From contig JABFGH010000009.1 in assembly GCA_013112585.1 (NCBI GenBank), positions 1-64,000 on the forward strand: a stretch of DNA of 64,000 nt, written 5' to 3'. Source of the DNA: Ignavibacteriota bacterium (GTDB lineage: Bacteria; Bacteroidota; Ignavibacteria; Ignavibacteriales; Melioribacteraceae). Shown here piece after piece: positions 54,914-64,000 of this stretch. How positions within the stretch are numbered: position 1 is the stretch's first letter; every line of letters begins with the position of its first letter. The notes below the pieces were generated by a model. That model made no database searches, had not been told where the DNA came from, and worked only from the letters and a program-made list of their open reading frames with translations. A program made the position numbers and the translations under genes.

Positions 54914-57900
54914 TCAATAATTAAGCACCGGTGCCAACCACTTCTCACATTCTTCAAGGCTCATGATTTTACGGGCGGCATAATCTTGAACCTGGTCTTT
55001 ACTTATTTTGCCTGTCGTAAAATATTTAGCATCAGGGTGAGCAATATAAATTCCGGATACACTTGCCGCGGGATTCATTGCCAGTGTTTCTGTAAGGCAG
55101 ATTGATGTATTCTCTTCGGCATTAAGCAATTTAAATATTGTCAGCTTTTCGGTGTGGTCCGGCTGGGCAGGGTAACCCGCCGCGGGACGAATACCTGTAT
55201 AACTTTCTTTTATTAAATCGTTGTTGCTTAATTCTTCACCCGGTGCATACCCCCAAAATTCTTTTCTAACTTTTTCATGCAGCATTTCAGCGAATGCCTC
55301 TGCAAGTCTATCTGCTAAAGCTTTTACCATAATTGCATTGTAATCATCATGGTCGGATTCATATATTTTAACTAAATCAAGTGCACCAATTCCGGTTGTA
55401 ACTGCAAACGCGCCAACGTAATCATTTTTTCCGGAATCTTTTGGAGCCACAAAATCTGCAAGCGCAATGTTATTATTTTTTTTAGATTTTTTCTGCTGCT
55501 GTCTTATTGAATGAAGCACATCTAAAATTTCCGCACGTGAGTCATCAGTGTAAAGTTCAATATCATCATGGCTGTTAGCGTTTGCAGGGAACAATCCATA
55601 AACCCCGTTTGCGGTTAATATCTTTTCATCAACAATTTTATTTAATAATTTTTTTGCATCATCAAAAAGTTTTTTAGCTTCTTCGCCTACTCCTTCTTTC
55701 TCAAATATTTCCGGGTAGCGTCCTTTTAATTCCCATGTTAAAAAGAACGGAGTCCAATCAATATATTTTACCAGCTCATCGAGCGGAAAGTTTTTTAGTA
55801 CATGAACGCCCAGCTTTTTAGGAGTTGTAATTTGTGCCGCATCCCAATCGACTTTAATTTTATTTTCTCTGGCTTCAGCAAGAGTAATGTACTTTTTATC
55901 ATCATGTCTTTTAGCATGTTTTTCTCTTAAATCACTATACTCATCTGAAACTGCACTAGCATAATCTTTATTTTTTGCTATCAAGTTTCCAACTACAGAA
56001 ACACTTTTTGAAGCATCGAGAACATGCACAGTAGTTCCGGAAAAGCTTGGCGCAATTTTAACCGCCGTATGAATTCTCGATGTAGTTGCTCCGCCTATCA
56101 TCAATGGCAGATTGATATTCTGTCTTTCCATCTCTTTTGCAACGTGAACCATTTCTTCGAGCGAGGGAGTGATCAATCCGCTTAGCCCAATAATATCAGC
56201 ACCTTTTTCAACTGCGGTTGATAAAATTTTATCGGATGGGACCATTACGCCGAGATCGATAATGTCGTAGTTGTTGCAGCCGAGCACAACTCCAACAATG
56301 TTTTTGCCGATATCGTGAACATCGCCTTTAACGGTTGCGAGCAGAATTTTTCCTTTAGCGGAATTGTCGCCGGATTCTTTTTTTTCCGCTTCAATAAAAG
56401 GCAAAAGATATGCAACTGCTTTTTTCATAACGCGAGCACTTTTTACAACCTGCGGTAAAAACATTTTACCCGAACCGAATAATTCACCGACAACATCCAT
56501 TCCGTCCATTAGCGGACCTTCAATAACCATTAATGCAGATGGATATTTTTGACGCGCTTCTTCAACGTCTTCGTCTATAAAATCAACAATGCCTCTAACA
56601 AGGGAGTGGCTAAGTCTGCTTTCTACATTTTCATTTCTCCACTCCATATCGGTTTTCGATTTTTTCCCTTTCTGCTTAACATTTTCTGCAAACTCAATCA
56701 GCCGTTCGGTCGAGTCGGGTCTTCTGTTTAGAATAACATCTTCAACAAGTTCTAAAAGATCTTTCGGAACTTCTTCGTAAATCTCCAACTGTCCGGCATT
56801 GACAATCCCCATATCCATACCGGCTTTTATTGCATGATACAAAAATGCGGAATGAATTGCTTCGCGAACGGTATTGTTGCCGCGGTAGGAAAATGAAACA
56901 TTGCTTACACCGCCCGAAACTTTAGCGAGGGGTAAATTTTCTTTAATCCACTTTGTTGCGTTTATAAAATCGACTGCATAATTGTTATGTTCTTCAATGC
57001 CCGTTGCAATGGCAAAAATATTCGGATCAAAAATAATATCCTGCGGTTTAAAGCCTACTTCATTTACTAAAATTTTATAAGCACGTTCACAAATTTCAGT
57101 CTTCCGCTCAAATGTATCCGCCTGCCCCTGTTCATCAAACGCCATTACAATAACTGCCGCACCGTATTTAAGAATTTTACGTGCTTGTTCTTTAAAAAGC
57201 TCCTCTCCTTCTTTCATGCTTATCGAATTTACAATTCCTTTACCCTGCAGACACTTCAATCCGGTTTCAAGCACAGTCCATTTAGATGAATCAAGCATTA
57301 TCGGCAGTTTGGCAATTTCCGGTTCCGATGCAACAAGATTCAAAAACTTAAACATAGCTTTTTCCGAATCGATCATCGCTTCATCCATGTTTACATCAAT
57401 TATCTGCGCTCCGCCTTCAACTTGGTCGCGGGCAACTGAAAGAGCCTCTTCATAATTTTCTTCTTTAATTAATCGTGCAAACTTTTTAGAGCCGGCAACA
57501 TTTGTCCGCTCGCCAACATTTACAAAATTTGTATTTGGTCTAAAAACTAATGGTTCAAGTCCGCTTAACCGCAAATAATTTTCCACTGCTGGTACTTCGC
57601 GCGGTTTAAAATTCGGCGCCATTTCAGCAAATGCTTTGATGTGTTCGGGAGTAGTTCCGCAGCATCCGCCAACTAAATTGAAGAATCCTTCTTCTGCATA
57701 TTCTTCCAAAACTTTTACCATCATTTCTGGAGTATCATCATACCCGCCAAACTCGTTCGGCAATCCTGCATTAGGGTAAAGACTTACGAAGCAGTCGGCA
57801 ATGGTGGAAAGTTCTTCAATGTATGGTCTCATTTGTGCCGGACCCAATGAGCAGTTCAACCCAACACTAAGTAAATTTTTAATGTGTGAAATTGATATCC

Positions 57901-58591
57901 AGAACGCCTCTGTTGTTTGTCCGGAAAGAGTTCTGCCGCTTTGATCAACAATAGTCCCCGATATCATTATTGGAATTTCCTGCCCGATTTCTTCCAGCAG
58001 TTCTTGAATTCCGAACAGTGCGGCTTTTGCGTTAAGCGTATCAAAAATAGTTTCAACAAGAAGAATATCCGCCCCGCCGTCAATAAGTCCGCGCGCTTCT
58101 TCTTTATAAGCATCTCTAAATTCTTCAAATGTTACCGCTCTAAAACCGGGATCGTTAACGTCGGGCGACATTGAAGCAGTTTTATTTGTTGGTCCCAATG
58201 CACCTGCAACAAAGCGGGGTTTATCGGGATTTAATTTTGTGAATTCCTCTGCGGCTTCTTTTGCAAGTTTAGCCGATTCAAAATTTATTTCGTAAGCAAG
58301 TTTTTCCATTCCGTAATCTGCCTGCGAAATTGATGTGCCGTTAAAAGTGTTTGTTTCAATTATATCGGCACCAGCTTCTAAATATTCACGATGAATATTT
58401 TTGATTATTTCCGGCTGGGTGATCGAGAGTAAATCGTTATTTCCTTTTAAGTCGGAGGGGTGGTCTTTAAATCTCTCCCCGCGAAAATCCTCTTCACTAA
58501 GCTGATGACGTTGAATCATCGTTCCCATTGCGCCGTCGAGTACTAAAATTCTCTCTTTTAATATGTTTTTTATTTGATGAAACTTATTCAT
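54914..58591 (-). CDS. metH: Cobalamin-dependent methionine synthase
   Basis: 1225 residues, complete four-module MetH. It transfers a methyl group from methyltetrahydrofolate to homocysteine through cob(I)alamin. The homocysteine domain starts [13 protein letters not shown] and has zinc ligands C247 (LNCSLG), C310 and C311 ([10 protein letters not shown]). The folate domain includes [16 protein letters not shown] and [10 protein letters not shown]. The B12 domain has the cobalt-binding H759 in [12 protein letters not shown], plus IGLSGLI. The C-terminal activation domain (AdoMet-binding) includes [17 protein letters not shown]. These residue numbers equal those of the E. coli enzyme. Only 118 bp separate it from the divergent hldD; no cobalamin riboswitch fits there. 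Confidence 0.98.
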   Translation of the reverse strand: MNKFHQIKNILKERILVLDGAMGTMIQRHQLSEEDFRGERFKDHPSDLKGNNDLLSITQPEIIKNIHREYLEAGADIIETNTFNGTSISQADYGMEKLAYEINFESAKLAKEAAEEFTKLNPDKPRFVAGALGPTNKTASMSPDVNDPGFRAVTFEEFRDAYKEEARGLIDGGADILLVETIFDTLNAKAALFGIQELLEEIGQEIPIMISGTIVDQSGRTLSGQTTEAFWISISHIKNLLSVGLNCSLGPAQMRPYIEELSTIADCFVSLYPNAGLPNEFGGYDDTPEMMVKVLEEYAEEGFFNLVGGCCGTTPEHIKAFAEMAPNFKPREVPAVENYLRLSGLEPLVFRPNTNFVNVGERTNVAGSKKFARLIKEENYEEALSVARDQVEGGAQIIDVNMDEAMIDSEKAMFKFLNLVASEPEIAKLPIMLDSSKWTVLETGLKCLQGKGIVNSISMKEGEELFKEQARKILKYGAAVIVMAFDEQGQADTFERKTEICERAYKILVNEVGFKPQDIIFDPNIFAIATGIEEHNNYAVDFINATKWIKENLPLAKVSGGVSNVSFSYRGNNTVREAIHSAFLYHAIKAGMDMGIVNAGQLEIYEEVPKDLLELVEDVILNRRPDSTERLIEFAENVKQKGKKSKTDMEWRNENVESRLSHSLVRGIVDFIDEDVEEARQKYPSALMVIEGPLMDGMDVVGELFGSGKMFLPQVVKSARVMKKAVAYLLPFIEAEKKESGDNSAKGKILLATVKGDVHDIGKNIVGVVLGCNNYDIIDLGVMVPSDKILSTAVEKGADIIGLSGLITPSLEEMVHVAKEMERQNINLPLMIGGATTSRIHTAVKIAPSFSGTTVHVLDASKSVSVVGNLIAKNKDYASAVSDEYSDLREKHAKRHDDKKYITLAEARENKIKVDWDAAQITTPKKLGVHVLKNFPLDELVKYIDWTPFFLTWELKGRYPEIFEKEGVGEEAKKLFDDAKKLLNKIVDEKILTANGVYGLFPANANSHDDIELYTDDSRAEILDVLHSIRQQQKKSKKNNNIALADFVAPKDSGKNDYVGAFAVTTGIGALDLVKIYESDHDDYNAIMVKALADRLAEAFAEMLHEKVRKEFWGYAPGEELSNNDLIKESYTGIRPAAGYPAQPDHTEKLTIFKLLNAEENTSICLTETLAMNPAASVSGIYIAHPDAKYFTTGKISKDQVQDYAARKIMSLEECEKWLAPVLNY

Positions 58592-58709
58592 AGCAAATCC
58601 TTTTCAGTCGATAATTTGTATTGATAGATAGTTTACCATCTTTTGAAGATGAGCGGTAATATAGTTAAATTAGTTTTGATTTAAAATTACATATTATAAG
58701 GAAATTGAA

Positions 58710-59684
58710 ATGATAGTAGTAACAGGCGGAGCGGGATTTATCGGCAGTGCAGTGGTTTGGAGATTGAATCAGCTTGGCGAAGAAAATATTATTATTGTTG
58801 ATGAATTGCGCAGCGGAGATAAATGGAAAAATTTGAACGGATTGAAATTTACTGATCTATTTCATAAGGATGATTTTTTTGATTTTCTAATTGATGATCA
58901 AATGCCTTTTGAAATTGATGCGGTAATTCATCTTGGAGCATGTTCGGCAACAACCGAAAAAGATGCCGACTATCTTCTTGATAATAATTATAAATACTCG
59001 CAGGAAATTGCAAAGTACTGTTTAGCCAATAAAGCACGATTTATTTATGCTTCATCCGCGGCAACTTATGGTGATGGAAAATTCGGCTATGATGATGAAG
59101 CCGAGATTGAAAAATTGTGCCCGCTGAATATGTACGGATATTCAAAACATTTGTTCGACACATGGATTGCCAAATCCGGCTATTCAAACAAAGTGGTTGG
59201 GTTAAAGTATTTTAATGTTTACGGACCGAATGAATTTCATAAGGGTGATATGAGAAGCGTTGTTCACAAAGCATTTGAGCAGGTTATGGAAACCGGCAAA
59301 GTGAAACTGTTTAAATCCTACCACAAAGATTATAAAGACGGTGAGCAGAAACGAGATTTTATTTATGTAAAAGATGCTGTTGATATGACACTTTACTTTT
59401 TAGAGCACACAAATATTAACGGACTATTTAATGTCGGAACGGGAAATGCGCGAACTTGGAATGACTTAGTTACGGCACTTTTTGAAGCTATGAATAAACC
59501 GGTTAATATTGAATACACCGAAATGCCCGATCATCTGAAAGGGAAATATCAATACTTTACTGAGGCTGCAATTAAAAAGATTTCTGATGCCGGATATGAC
59601 AAACCAATCAGCTCCTTAGAATACGGAGTTACCGATTATGTGCAGAAGTATTTGATGAAAGAGCAGTATTTAGGATTAAGCTGA
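58710..59684 (+). CDS. hldD: ADP-L-glycero-D-manno-heptose 6-epimerase
   Basis: 324 residues. It makes ADP-L-glycero-D-manno-heptose for the lipopolysaccharide inner core, supporting a Gram-negative envelope. The extended-SDR Rossmann motif GGAGFIGS (6-13), the HldD-specific HLGACSATTEKDADYLLDNN block, and catalytic Y142/K146 in MYGYSKHLFD are present. The stretch KYFNVYGPNEFHKGDMRSV and the RDFIYVKDAV motif are also typical. AAGGAA precedes the ATG with good spacing. It is transcribed divergently from metH and no other heptose gene lies nearby. Confidence 0.95.
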   Translation: MIVVTGGAGFIGSAVVWRLNQLGEENIIIVDELRSGDKWKNLNGLKFTDLFHKDDFFDFLIDDQMPFEIDAVIHLGACSATTEKDADYLLDNNYKYSQEIAKYCLANKARFIYASSAATYGDGKFGYDDEAEIEKLCPLNMYGYSKHLFDTWIAKSGYSNKVVGLKYFNVYGPNEFHKGDMRSVVHKAFEQVMETGKVKLFKSYHKDYKDGEQKRDFIYVKDAVDMTLYFLEHTNINGLFNVGTGNARTWNDLVTALFEAMNKPVNIEYTEMPDHLKGKYQYFTEAAIKKISDAGYDKPISSLEYGVTDYVQKYLMKEQYLGLS

Positions 59685-59733
59685 CATATTTTTCTGATTC
59701 AACTATCAAAAACACTATTATCTTAAATTAACT

Positions 59734-59811
59734 GGAAACCGTGGAAACTATTTCTTGACAAATTGGTTTCCTTGTGTTATCTTGGAAACTAAAAAAACGA
59801 TAATAGTTTCG
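59734..59811 (+). promoter_or_regulatory. Promoter and multi-site operator of the tetR efflux operon
   Basis: TTGACA (59755-59760), a 17-nt spacer and TATCTT (59778-59783) form a good sigma-70-type promoter. The half-site GGAAAC occurs at 59734, 59743 and 59784, and its complement GTTTCC at 59766 (GTTTC also at 59806). The GTTTCC/GGAAAC pair 59766-59789 straddles the -10 box, and the 59734/59743 copies lie upstream of the -35. This is what an autorepressed TetR operator would look like. Confidence 0.7.
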
Positions 59812-60444
59812 ATGGTTAAATTAAAATCAGAAAAAGATAGGATTCTCAATCACTGTTTTACAAAATTTTTAGGTGAAGGATTTAGAAAAACTTCAATGGA
59901 GGTTCTTGCAAAGGAATTGGGAATCAGCAAAAAGACACTTTATAAGCATTTTTCATCAAAAGAGCATTTAATTGATGCAACATTAGAGGTAGCTTTCAAA
60001 ACGCTTAAACAAAACCTCAATCACATTGTCGTTCAAAATACCAATGCAGTTGTAAAGCTTAGAATGATAGCTGAATTTATTTTAAGCTTTGCAGTACGGG
60101 TAAATGAAAAATGGCTGAATGATTTGCGGCATCATGGAAACAACCGCTGGAAAAAAGTAGATGAAAATAGGCGGAAATTGATTGAGGAGAATTTCGACAA
60201 AATTATCGATCAGGGAAAAGCTGACGGGACGATTATTGACAGACCAAATTTATTGATACTGCAAATCTTAATTTCTGCAATTGAAGGTGTCATAAATCCA
60301 AGCTTTTTAATTAATAACGAAATATCCCTCAAGCAGGCAGGTGAGTTTACATTTGATATTTTGTTCAGCGGCATCTTGACAAAAAAAGGAAGAAAAATTT
60401 ATAAACAGTATAAATCGGGAAATCAAAATGAAATTAAGTTTTAG
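59812..60444 (+). CDS. TetR/AcrR family transcriptional regulator
   Basis: 210 residues from the ATG at 59812. A longer frame begins inside the promoter's TTGACA box, so I reject it. The N-terminal helix-turn-helix reads FRKTSMEVLAKELGISKKTLYKHFSSKEHLID, standard TetR. The C-terminal ligand domain is divergent, as usual. The 3' end overlaps the start of the adaptor gene by 17 bp, so regulator and efflux genes share one transcript and probably translational coupling. It most likely represses its own operon through the GGAAAC sites just upstream and is released by an exported compound (inference). Confidence 0.93.
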   Translation: MVKLKSEKDRILNHCFTKFLGEGFRKTSMEVLAKELGISKKTLYKHFSSKEHLIDATLEVAFKTLKQNLNHIVVQNTNAVVKLRMIAEFILSFAVRVNEKWLNDLRHHGNNRWKKVDENRRKLIEENFDKIIDQGKADGTIIDRPNLLILQILISAIEGVINPSFLINNEISLKQAGEFTFDILFSGILTKKGRKIYKQYKSGNQNEIKF

Positions 60445-61399
60445 CTCAGCGCTTATTTTAAGTCTGATCATTTTATCATCATGCGGCGGCAAAGGCGGAA
60501 GTGATGTGATCGAAGAATCGGGAACTATAGAAACAACAAACTCCATTGTAAGCTCACAAGCTGTTGGTCCGGTAAAAAACATACTGGTTAATGAAGGCAG
60601 TTTTGTGAAATCGGGCGATACGGTTTTAATTATTGATCATGAAAAATATGAACTTCAGCTCGATCAAGCATTAGCAGCAAAAAGTGCCGCACAAGCTCAA
60701 CTAAATTTAATTAGAAAAGGTGCGCGTGAAGAAGATATTCTATTAGTGAAAGAAAAATTAAAACAGGCAAAATCAAATTTCGAATCTGCGCAAAAAGATA
60801 AAATGCGTTTTGAAAAACTTTTGGAATCGCAGGCAATTACACAAAAGCAATTTGATGATGCTGCAACTAGGTTCGACGTCGCATCGTCTCAATTAGCATC
60901 GGCAAAGGAAAATTTAAATAAAATAAAAAACATTGCCCGTCCCGAAGAAATAAAACAAGCCGAAGCAAACTTTAAAAAGGCGCAAGCCTCGGCAGCGTTA
61001 ATACAAAAATCAATACGCGACTGTTTTGTTACTTCCCCATTTGATGGATACATAGTAAACCAATTTGTTGAAAAAGGGGAAATGCTTTCCATGATGTCTT
61101 CACTTTTCAAAGTATCCGATCTCTCGCAAGTTGAGCTTGTAGTTTATGTTTCAGGAGAAGATCTTGGTAAAGTTAAACTTGGTCAGACTGCTGAAGTTTC
61201 AACCGACAGTTATAAAGATAAAATTTATGAAGGCAAAGTATTTTATATTTCATCGGAAGCAGAATTCACCCCGAAAAACATTCAAACAAAAGATGAACGC
61301 ACAAAACTAGTCTATGCCGTAAAAATTAAAATTCCAAATCCCGATTTTGAATTAAAAGCCGGAATGCCGGGGGATGCGGGGATACTATTAAGGGAATAG
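60428..61399 (+). CDS. HlyD/RND-type periplasmic adaptor lipoprotein
   Basis: 323 residues. MKLSFSSALILSLIILSSC is a lipoprotein signal with Cys19. The first lipoyl half-motif (VGPVKNILVNEGSFVKSGDTVLIIDHEKYELQLDQA) is followed by a long alpha-helical coiled-coil hairpin (about 75-195), then DCFVTSPFDGYIVNQFVEKGEML (second lipoyl half) and a beta-barrel domain (VSDLSQVELVVYVSGEDLGKVKLGQTAEVSTD). It would link an inner-membrane ABC exporter to a TolC-type channel across the periplasm. It overlaps tetR by 17 bp. The stop is followed at once by a tandem GCAGGTTA array. Confidence 0.93.
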   Translation: MKLSFSSALILSLIILSSCGGKGGSDVIEESGTIETTNSIVSSQAVGPVKNILVNEGSFVKSGDTVLIIDHEKYELQLDQALAAKSAAQAQLNLIRKGAREEDILLVKEKLKQAKSNFESAQKDKMRFEKLLESQAITQKQFDDAATRFDVASSQLASAKENLNKIKNIARPEEIKQAEANFKKAQASAALIQKSIRDCFVTSPFDGYIVNQFVEKGEMLSMMSSLFKVSDLSQVELVVYVSGEDLGKVKLGQTAEVSTDSYKDKIYEGKVFYISSEAEFTPKNIQTKDERTKLVYAVKIKIPNPDFELKAGMPGDAGILLRE

Positions 61400-61456
61400 T
61401 TGGCAGGTTGCAGGTTACAAGTTAGCAGGTTACAGGTTAGCAGGTTGCAGGTTGGT
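61400..61456 (+). repeat. Tandem GCAGGTTA array, left flank of the IVS-type gene
   Basis: About seven imperfect 8-9 bp units (GCAGGTTGCAGGTTACAAGT and variants) starting directly after the hlyD stop. A shorter array in inverted orientation lies beyond the next gene, at 61899-61932. Confidence 0.8.
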
Positions 61457-61476
61457 AAGATAAATATGAGGAAGCT

Positions 61477-61842
61477 ATGACAGTTAAAAGTTTTGAGGAT
61501 TTAACAATTTGGAAAGATGCTAGAAGTATAGTCGGATCAATTTATTTGTTAACTCAAAATGATCTGGTCAAAAAAGATTTCGGGTTTAAAGATCAACTAC
61601 AGAGAGCCGCAGTTTCAATAATGAATAATATCTCTGAAGGATTTGAAAGAGATAATAATAAAGAATTTATCAGGTTTCTATCTTATGCGAAAGGCTCGGC
61701 TGGAGAGGTGAGAAGCATGCTATATATTGCTCTAGACTTAAAATATATAAATAAATCAGAGTTTGATAAACTTTATAAGAATTGTATATCCCTAATAAAG
61801 AAAATAGCAAAATTAATAGACTATCTAAAAACCAAAATTTAA
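61477..61842 (+). CDS. Four-helix-bundle protein (23S rRNA intervening-sequence type, TIGR02436)
   Basis: 121 residues. The family pattern is clear: SFEDLTIWKDARSIVGSIYLLT, FGFKDQLQRAAVSIMNNISEGFER, then EFIRFLSYAKGSAGEVRSMLYIALDLKYI. Members were first found inside intervening sequences of 23S rRNA genes and occur widely as single genes, with no firm function. Related structures form pentamers and have been proposed to bind nucleic acid. GAGGAAG precedes the ATG. It sits between adaptor and ATPase genes of the efflux operon, to which it has no evident link, and is bracketed by inverted short-repeat arrays, suggesting insertion. Confidence 0.92.
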   Translation: MTVKSFEDLTIWKDARSIVGSIYLLTQNDLVKKDFGFKDQLQRAAVSIMNNISEGFERDNNKEFIRFLSYAKGSAGEVRSMLYIALDLKYINKSEFDKLYKNCISLIKKIAKLIDYLKTKI

Positions 61843-61898
61843 TTGGATTATAATTATATGCTCCTAGTTTATGTAAATATTTATTCTTTCATGTTTTT

Positions 61899-61932
61899 TA
61901 ACCTGCAACCTGAAACTTGCCAACATGCAACT
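61899..61932 (-). repeat. Inverted partner array, right flank of the IVS-type gene
   Basis: TAACCTGCAACCTGAAACTTGCCAAC-type sequence; its reverse complement (GTTGGCAAGTTTCAGGTTGC) matches the units at 61400-61456 (GTTGGCAGGTTGCAGG). Confidence 0.7.
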
Positions 61933-61959
61933 ATGACTATGAAATCTTGAAATTTTGTA

Positions 61960-62874
61960 ATGCAGTCAATAATTAAAATATCGAACCTCCAAAAAAAGTA
62001 CGACACATTAACTGCCGTTAAGAATTTAAATTTGGAGATCTTCCACGGCGAAATGTTCGGCTTGGTTGGACCGGATGGTGCGGGTAAAACTACAACGATA
62101 CGAATACTTTGCGGATTGCTTGGGTTTGATAGCGGCGAGGTGAGTCTGCTTGGAGAAGATATTAAAAAAAGCAAAAAGAAAATTCAAAACAATATTGGGT
62201 ATTTATCACAAAAATTTAGTTTGTACGGCGATTTAACAATTGATGAAAATATTGAATTTTTTGCCGACATACATAATGTTAAAAATTTTAAAGAACGGCG
62301 TGATGAACTGCTTGAGTTTACACGGCTTACACCTTTTAGGGATAGGCTTGCGGATAAACTCTCCGGCGGAATGAAACAAAAACTTGCACTCTCTTGCAGT
62401 TTAATTCACAAACCAAAAATTCTTTTCCTTGATGAACCAACGACAGGAGTTGACCCGGTATCGCGAAGAGATTTTTGGAAAATTCTATCAGACTTAAAAA
62501 AGGATGGTATAACAATTTTAATGACCACTCCCTACTTAGATGAAGCGGAAAGATGTAACCGTGTTGCAATGATGAACAATGGTGAAATAATTGCGGTTGA
62601 TACTCCGCAGAACATAAAAATTTCAATTAACAAAGTTGTTGTGGAAGTTGTATGCTCGCCGATTAGAAAAGCTTACGAAATTCTTAAAGAGAAAACTGAA
62701 TTTGACATTCAGCTTTTCGGAGATAGAATAAACATTGTGATAAATAATTTTGAGAGCGAATTTCCTTCAATAGAAAAAATGCTGATTGATGAAGGAATAA
62801 CAATAGCGGGCAGCAGAACAATTACACCAACTTTAGAAAATGTTTTTATTTATTTAATTAAAGAAGCCGGTTAA
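61960..62874 (+). CDS. ABC transporter ATP-binding protein (exporter type)
   Basis: 304 residues. Walker A GPDGAGKT (37-44), Q-loop in IGYLSQKFSLYGDLT, signature LSGGMKQKLALS, Walker B ILFLDEPTTGVDP and an H-loop position occupied by TTPYLDEAERC. Threonine rather than histidine in the usual THYMDEA position is also seen in YbhF-type ATPases. A ~75-residue C-terminal extension ends the protein. It should power an ABC-2-type exporter with the adaptor at 60428 and the channel at 62890; the permease genes are probably beyond the window's right edge. The next gene's first in-frame ATG abuts its stop (TAAATG). Confidence 0.92.
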   Translation: MQSIIKISNLQKKYDTLTAVKNLNLEIFHGEMFGLVGPDGAGKTTTIRILCGLLGFDSGEVSLLGEDIKKSKKKIQNNIGYLSQKFSLYGDLTIDENIEFFADIHNVKNFKERRDELLEFTRLTPFRDRLADKLSGGMKQKLALSCSLIHKPKILFLDEPTTGVDPVSRRDFWKILSDLKKDGITILMTTPYLDEAERCNRVAMMNNGEIIAVDTPQNIKISINKVVVEVVCSPIRKAYEILKEKTEFDIQLFGDRINIVINNFESEFPSIEKMLIDEGITIAGSRTITPTLENVFIYLIKEAG

Positions 62875-62889
62875 ATGTATGGTAACAAC

Positions 62890-64000
62890 ATGAAAAGAAT
62901 ATTATTGATAAACATAATCTTAAGCTCAATACTTATTGGGCAGATCAAACAATTAACTCTTGAAGAAAGTCTGGAACTTGGACTAAGAAGCAGCAAAGAA
63001 TTAAAAATTTCGCAATCGAAAGTAACAGCATCGGATGCGAAAATAAGTGAAGTAGGATCAATGCTTCTTCCAAAGCTTTCGCTGAATGCAAGCTATACAA
63101 GGTTAAGCGAGGTTGATCCGTTTCAAGTAACAGTGCCATTTTCGCCTATGCCGATACAAATACAAGAATCAATTTTTGATAATTATGGATTGCAGCTAAG
63201 TCTTCAGCAGCCTTTGTTTACCGGCTTTAAGCTGATGTCCCTTCGCAAAGCAGCAAAGTATTCCTTTGAAGCTCAAACTGTTGAGCATACAAAAGAAATT
63301 AATGAAACTGCATTAAGAATTAGAACCGCGTTTTGGAGTTTTTACAAAGCACAAAAAGTATCGGAGCTAATCGAAGAAAACTTAAAAGCACTAGCAAAGC
63401 ATTTGAAGAACACACGCGAATTTTTGGAAAACGGATTAGTAACCAAAAATGATTTGCTGAAAATCGATGTTCAATATTCCAACTTAAAGCTGAAAAAGAT
63501 TGATGCCCAAAATAATGTAAATCTTGCAAGGGTTAATTTTAATAAGGCTGTTGGACTCCGGTTAGATGAGCCGACACAAATAAAAATTGACGATAATTTT
63601 TTTGACGTAACGGTTTATAAATATGATGACTTATTAAATGAAGCATTAGAAAAACGGGAAGAACTGAAAGCGCTCGGCTTGAAAATTAAAGCAGGTGAAG
63701 AAAATATTAGTGCGGCACAATCCGGCTGGTTCCCGGCTTTCTACTTGTTTGGACATATAAATTATAACAAACCCAATCAAAGAATATTGCCTCTCGAAAA
63801 TAAATTTAACAGCACATGGGGTGTTGGTGTTTCTATGAATTGGAGTTTGTGGGATTGGGGAAATACAAAGGCAAAAACAATTCAAGCAGAACAGCAGGTA
63901 ATTCAAACAGAAGAAATGCTTAAACTTTTGAAAGAAGGAGTTGAAACAGAAGTCTACCGCAATTACTTAAAGCTGATTAGCGAATCAGATAAAGTTGAGG
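62890..64000 (+). CDS. TolC-family outer-membrane efflux channel, 3' end outside the window
   Basis: 370 codons are visible, open to the right edge. I start at the ATG 62890 because MKRILLINIILSSILIGQ is a typical signal peptide; an in-frame ATG at 62875, directly after the ATPase stop, would add five residues. The mature protein opens QLTLEESLELGLRSSKELKI, the classic first helix of outer-membrane efflux proteins. It contains LLPKLSLNASYTRL and a second repeat (YDDLLNEALEKREELKALGLKIKAGEENISAAQSGWFPAF) with GVGVSMNWSLWDWGNTKAK. It would form the exit channel for the HlyD-ABC system upstream. Confidence 0.93.
   Translation, partial: MKRILLINIILSSILIGQIKQLTLEESLELGLRSSKELKISQSKVTASDAKISEVGSMLLPKLSLNASYTRLSEVDPFQVTVPFSPMPIQIQESIFDNYGLQLSLQQPLFTGFKLMSLRKAAKYSFEAQTVEHTKEINETALRIRTAFWSFYKAQKVSELIEENLKALAKHLKNTREFLENGLVTKNDLLKIDVQYSNLKLKKIDAQNNVNLARVNFNKAVGLRLDEPTQIKIDDNFFDVTVYKYDDLLNEALEKREELKALGLKIKAGEENISAAQSGWFPAFYLFGHINYNKPNQRILPLENKFNSTWGVGVSMNWSLWDWGNTKAKTIQAEQQVIQTEEMLKLLKEGVETEVYRNYLKLISESDKVE

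Noticed and set aside
59755-60444. Longer tetR product starting at 59755
   Set aside because: That TTG is the first half of the TTGACA promoter box; the ATG at 59812 leads straight into the helix-turn-helix domain.
61400-61456. GCAGGTTA units as a CRISPR array
   Set aside because: Units are 8-9 bp and contiguous with no spacers.

Overview
The window is low-GC DNA from a Bacteroidota/Ignavibacteriota-type bacterium. Ignavibacteria is my best guess, inferred from gene content and not from a marker phylogeny. The signs are: many secreted proteins ending in a type IX secretion (T9SS, type A) sorting domain of the form NYPNPFNPST; a DUF1501/DUF1800 pair; a carboxypeptidase-regulatory-like plus DUF5686 protein; a TonB-type outer-membrane barrel with an N-terminal CarboxypepD_reg domain; and many extragenic palindromes. 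There are 34 intact or nearly intact protein genes, partial genes at both edges, one RNase P RNA, one IS1182-family insertion sequence and many dispersed repeats.

Layout. 1-4.7 kb: a partial gene, DUF1501 (T9SS cargo), DUF1800 and an outer-membrane barrel protein. 4.8-9.1 kb: a DNA-maintenance run on the minus strand (rnpB, recJ, yebC, ruvC, ruvA). 9.7-16.1 kb: an AI-2E family permease, a GH13 amylase-type lipoprotein, a subtilisin-like T9SS protease and a small barrel protein. 16.5-18.8 kb: a four-PAS histidine kinase. 19.7-26.4 kb: DUF5686 protein, TIGR01777 epimerase, DoxX-like protein and a TonB-type receptor. 26.4-40.4 kb: a secretome region with an esterase-like protein, aldo/keto reductase, secreted GH3, a BNR-propeller protein and a 1.5-thousand-residue lamin-tail/CARDB protein. 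40.6-42.3 kb: an amidase overlapping a membrane coiled-coil protein, like a phage lysis pair. 42.5-44.0 kb: the IS. 44.1-51.1 kb: two paralogous PAS histidine kinases, one with ten PAS domains and a GAF domain. 51.6-59.7 kb: membrane protein, CPBP protease, DDAH-type hydrolase, cobalamin-dependent methionine synthase and hldD. 59.7-64 kb: a TetR-controlled efflux operon (tetR, HlyD-type adaptor, ABC ATPase, TolC-type channel) interrupted by a four-helix-bundle (23S IVS-type) gene.

The most unusual material is between the genes. A multi-hairpin element occurs three times (9448-9703, 42256-42436, truncated at 44041-44097). Each copy starts 4-8 nt after the stop codon of an unrelated gene and lies in that gene's direction. 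Its linkers are conserved and its hairpins differ in sequence, with both arms of each stem changing together in the well-preserved stems. A second dispersed unit carries the last ~35 codons of gatB (19022-19129 and 34983-35084) joined to a palindromic repeat. A third palindrome family occurs in two gaps and once inside a gene, where it adds about 15 residues to a T9SS sorting domain (26581-26629). A possible four-way-junction fold lies at 54691-54818.

Starts were moved from the longest open frame where a ribosome-binding site or signal peptide argued for it. No database search was possible; family names rest on motifs read by eye.
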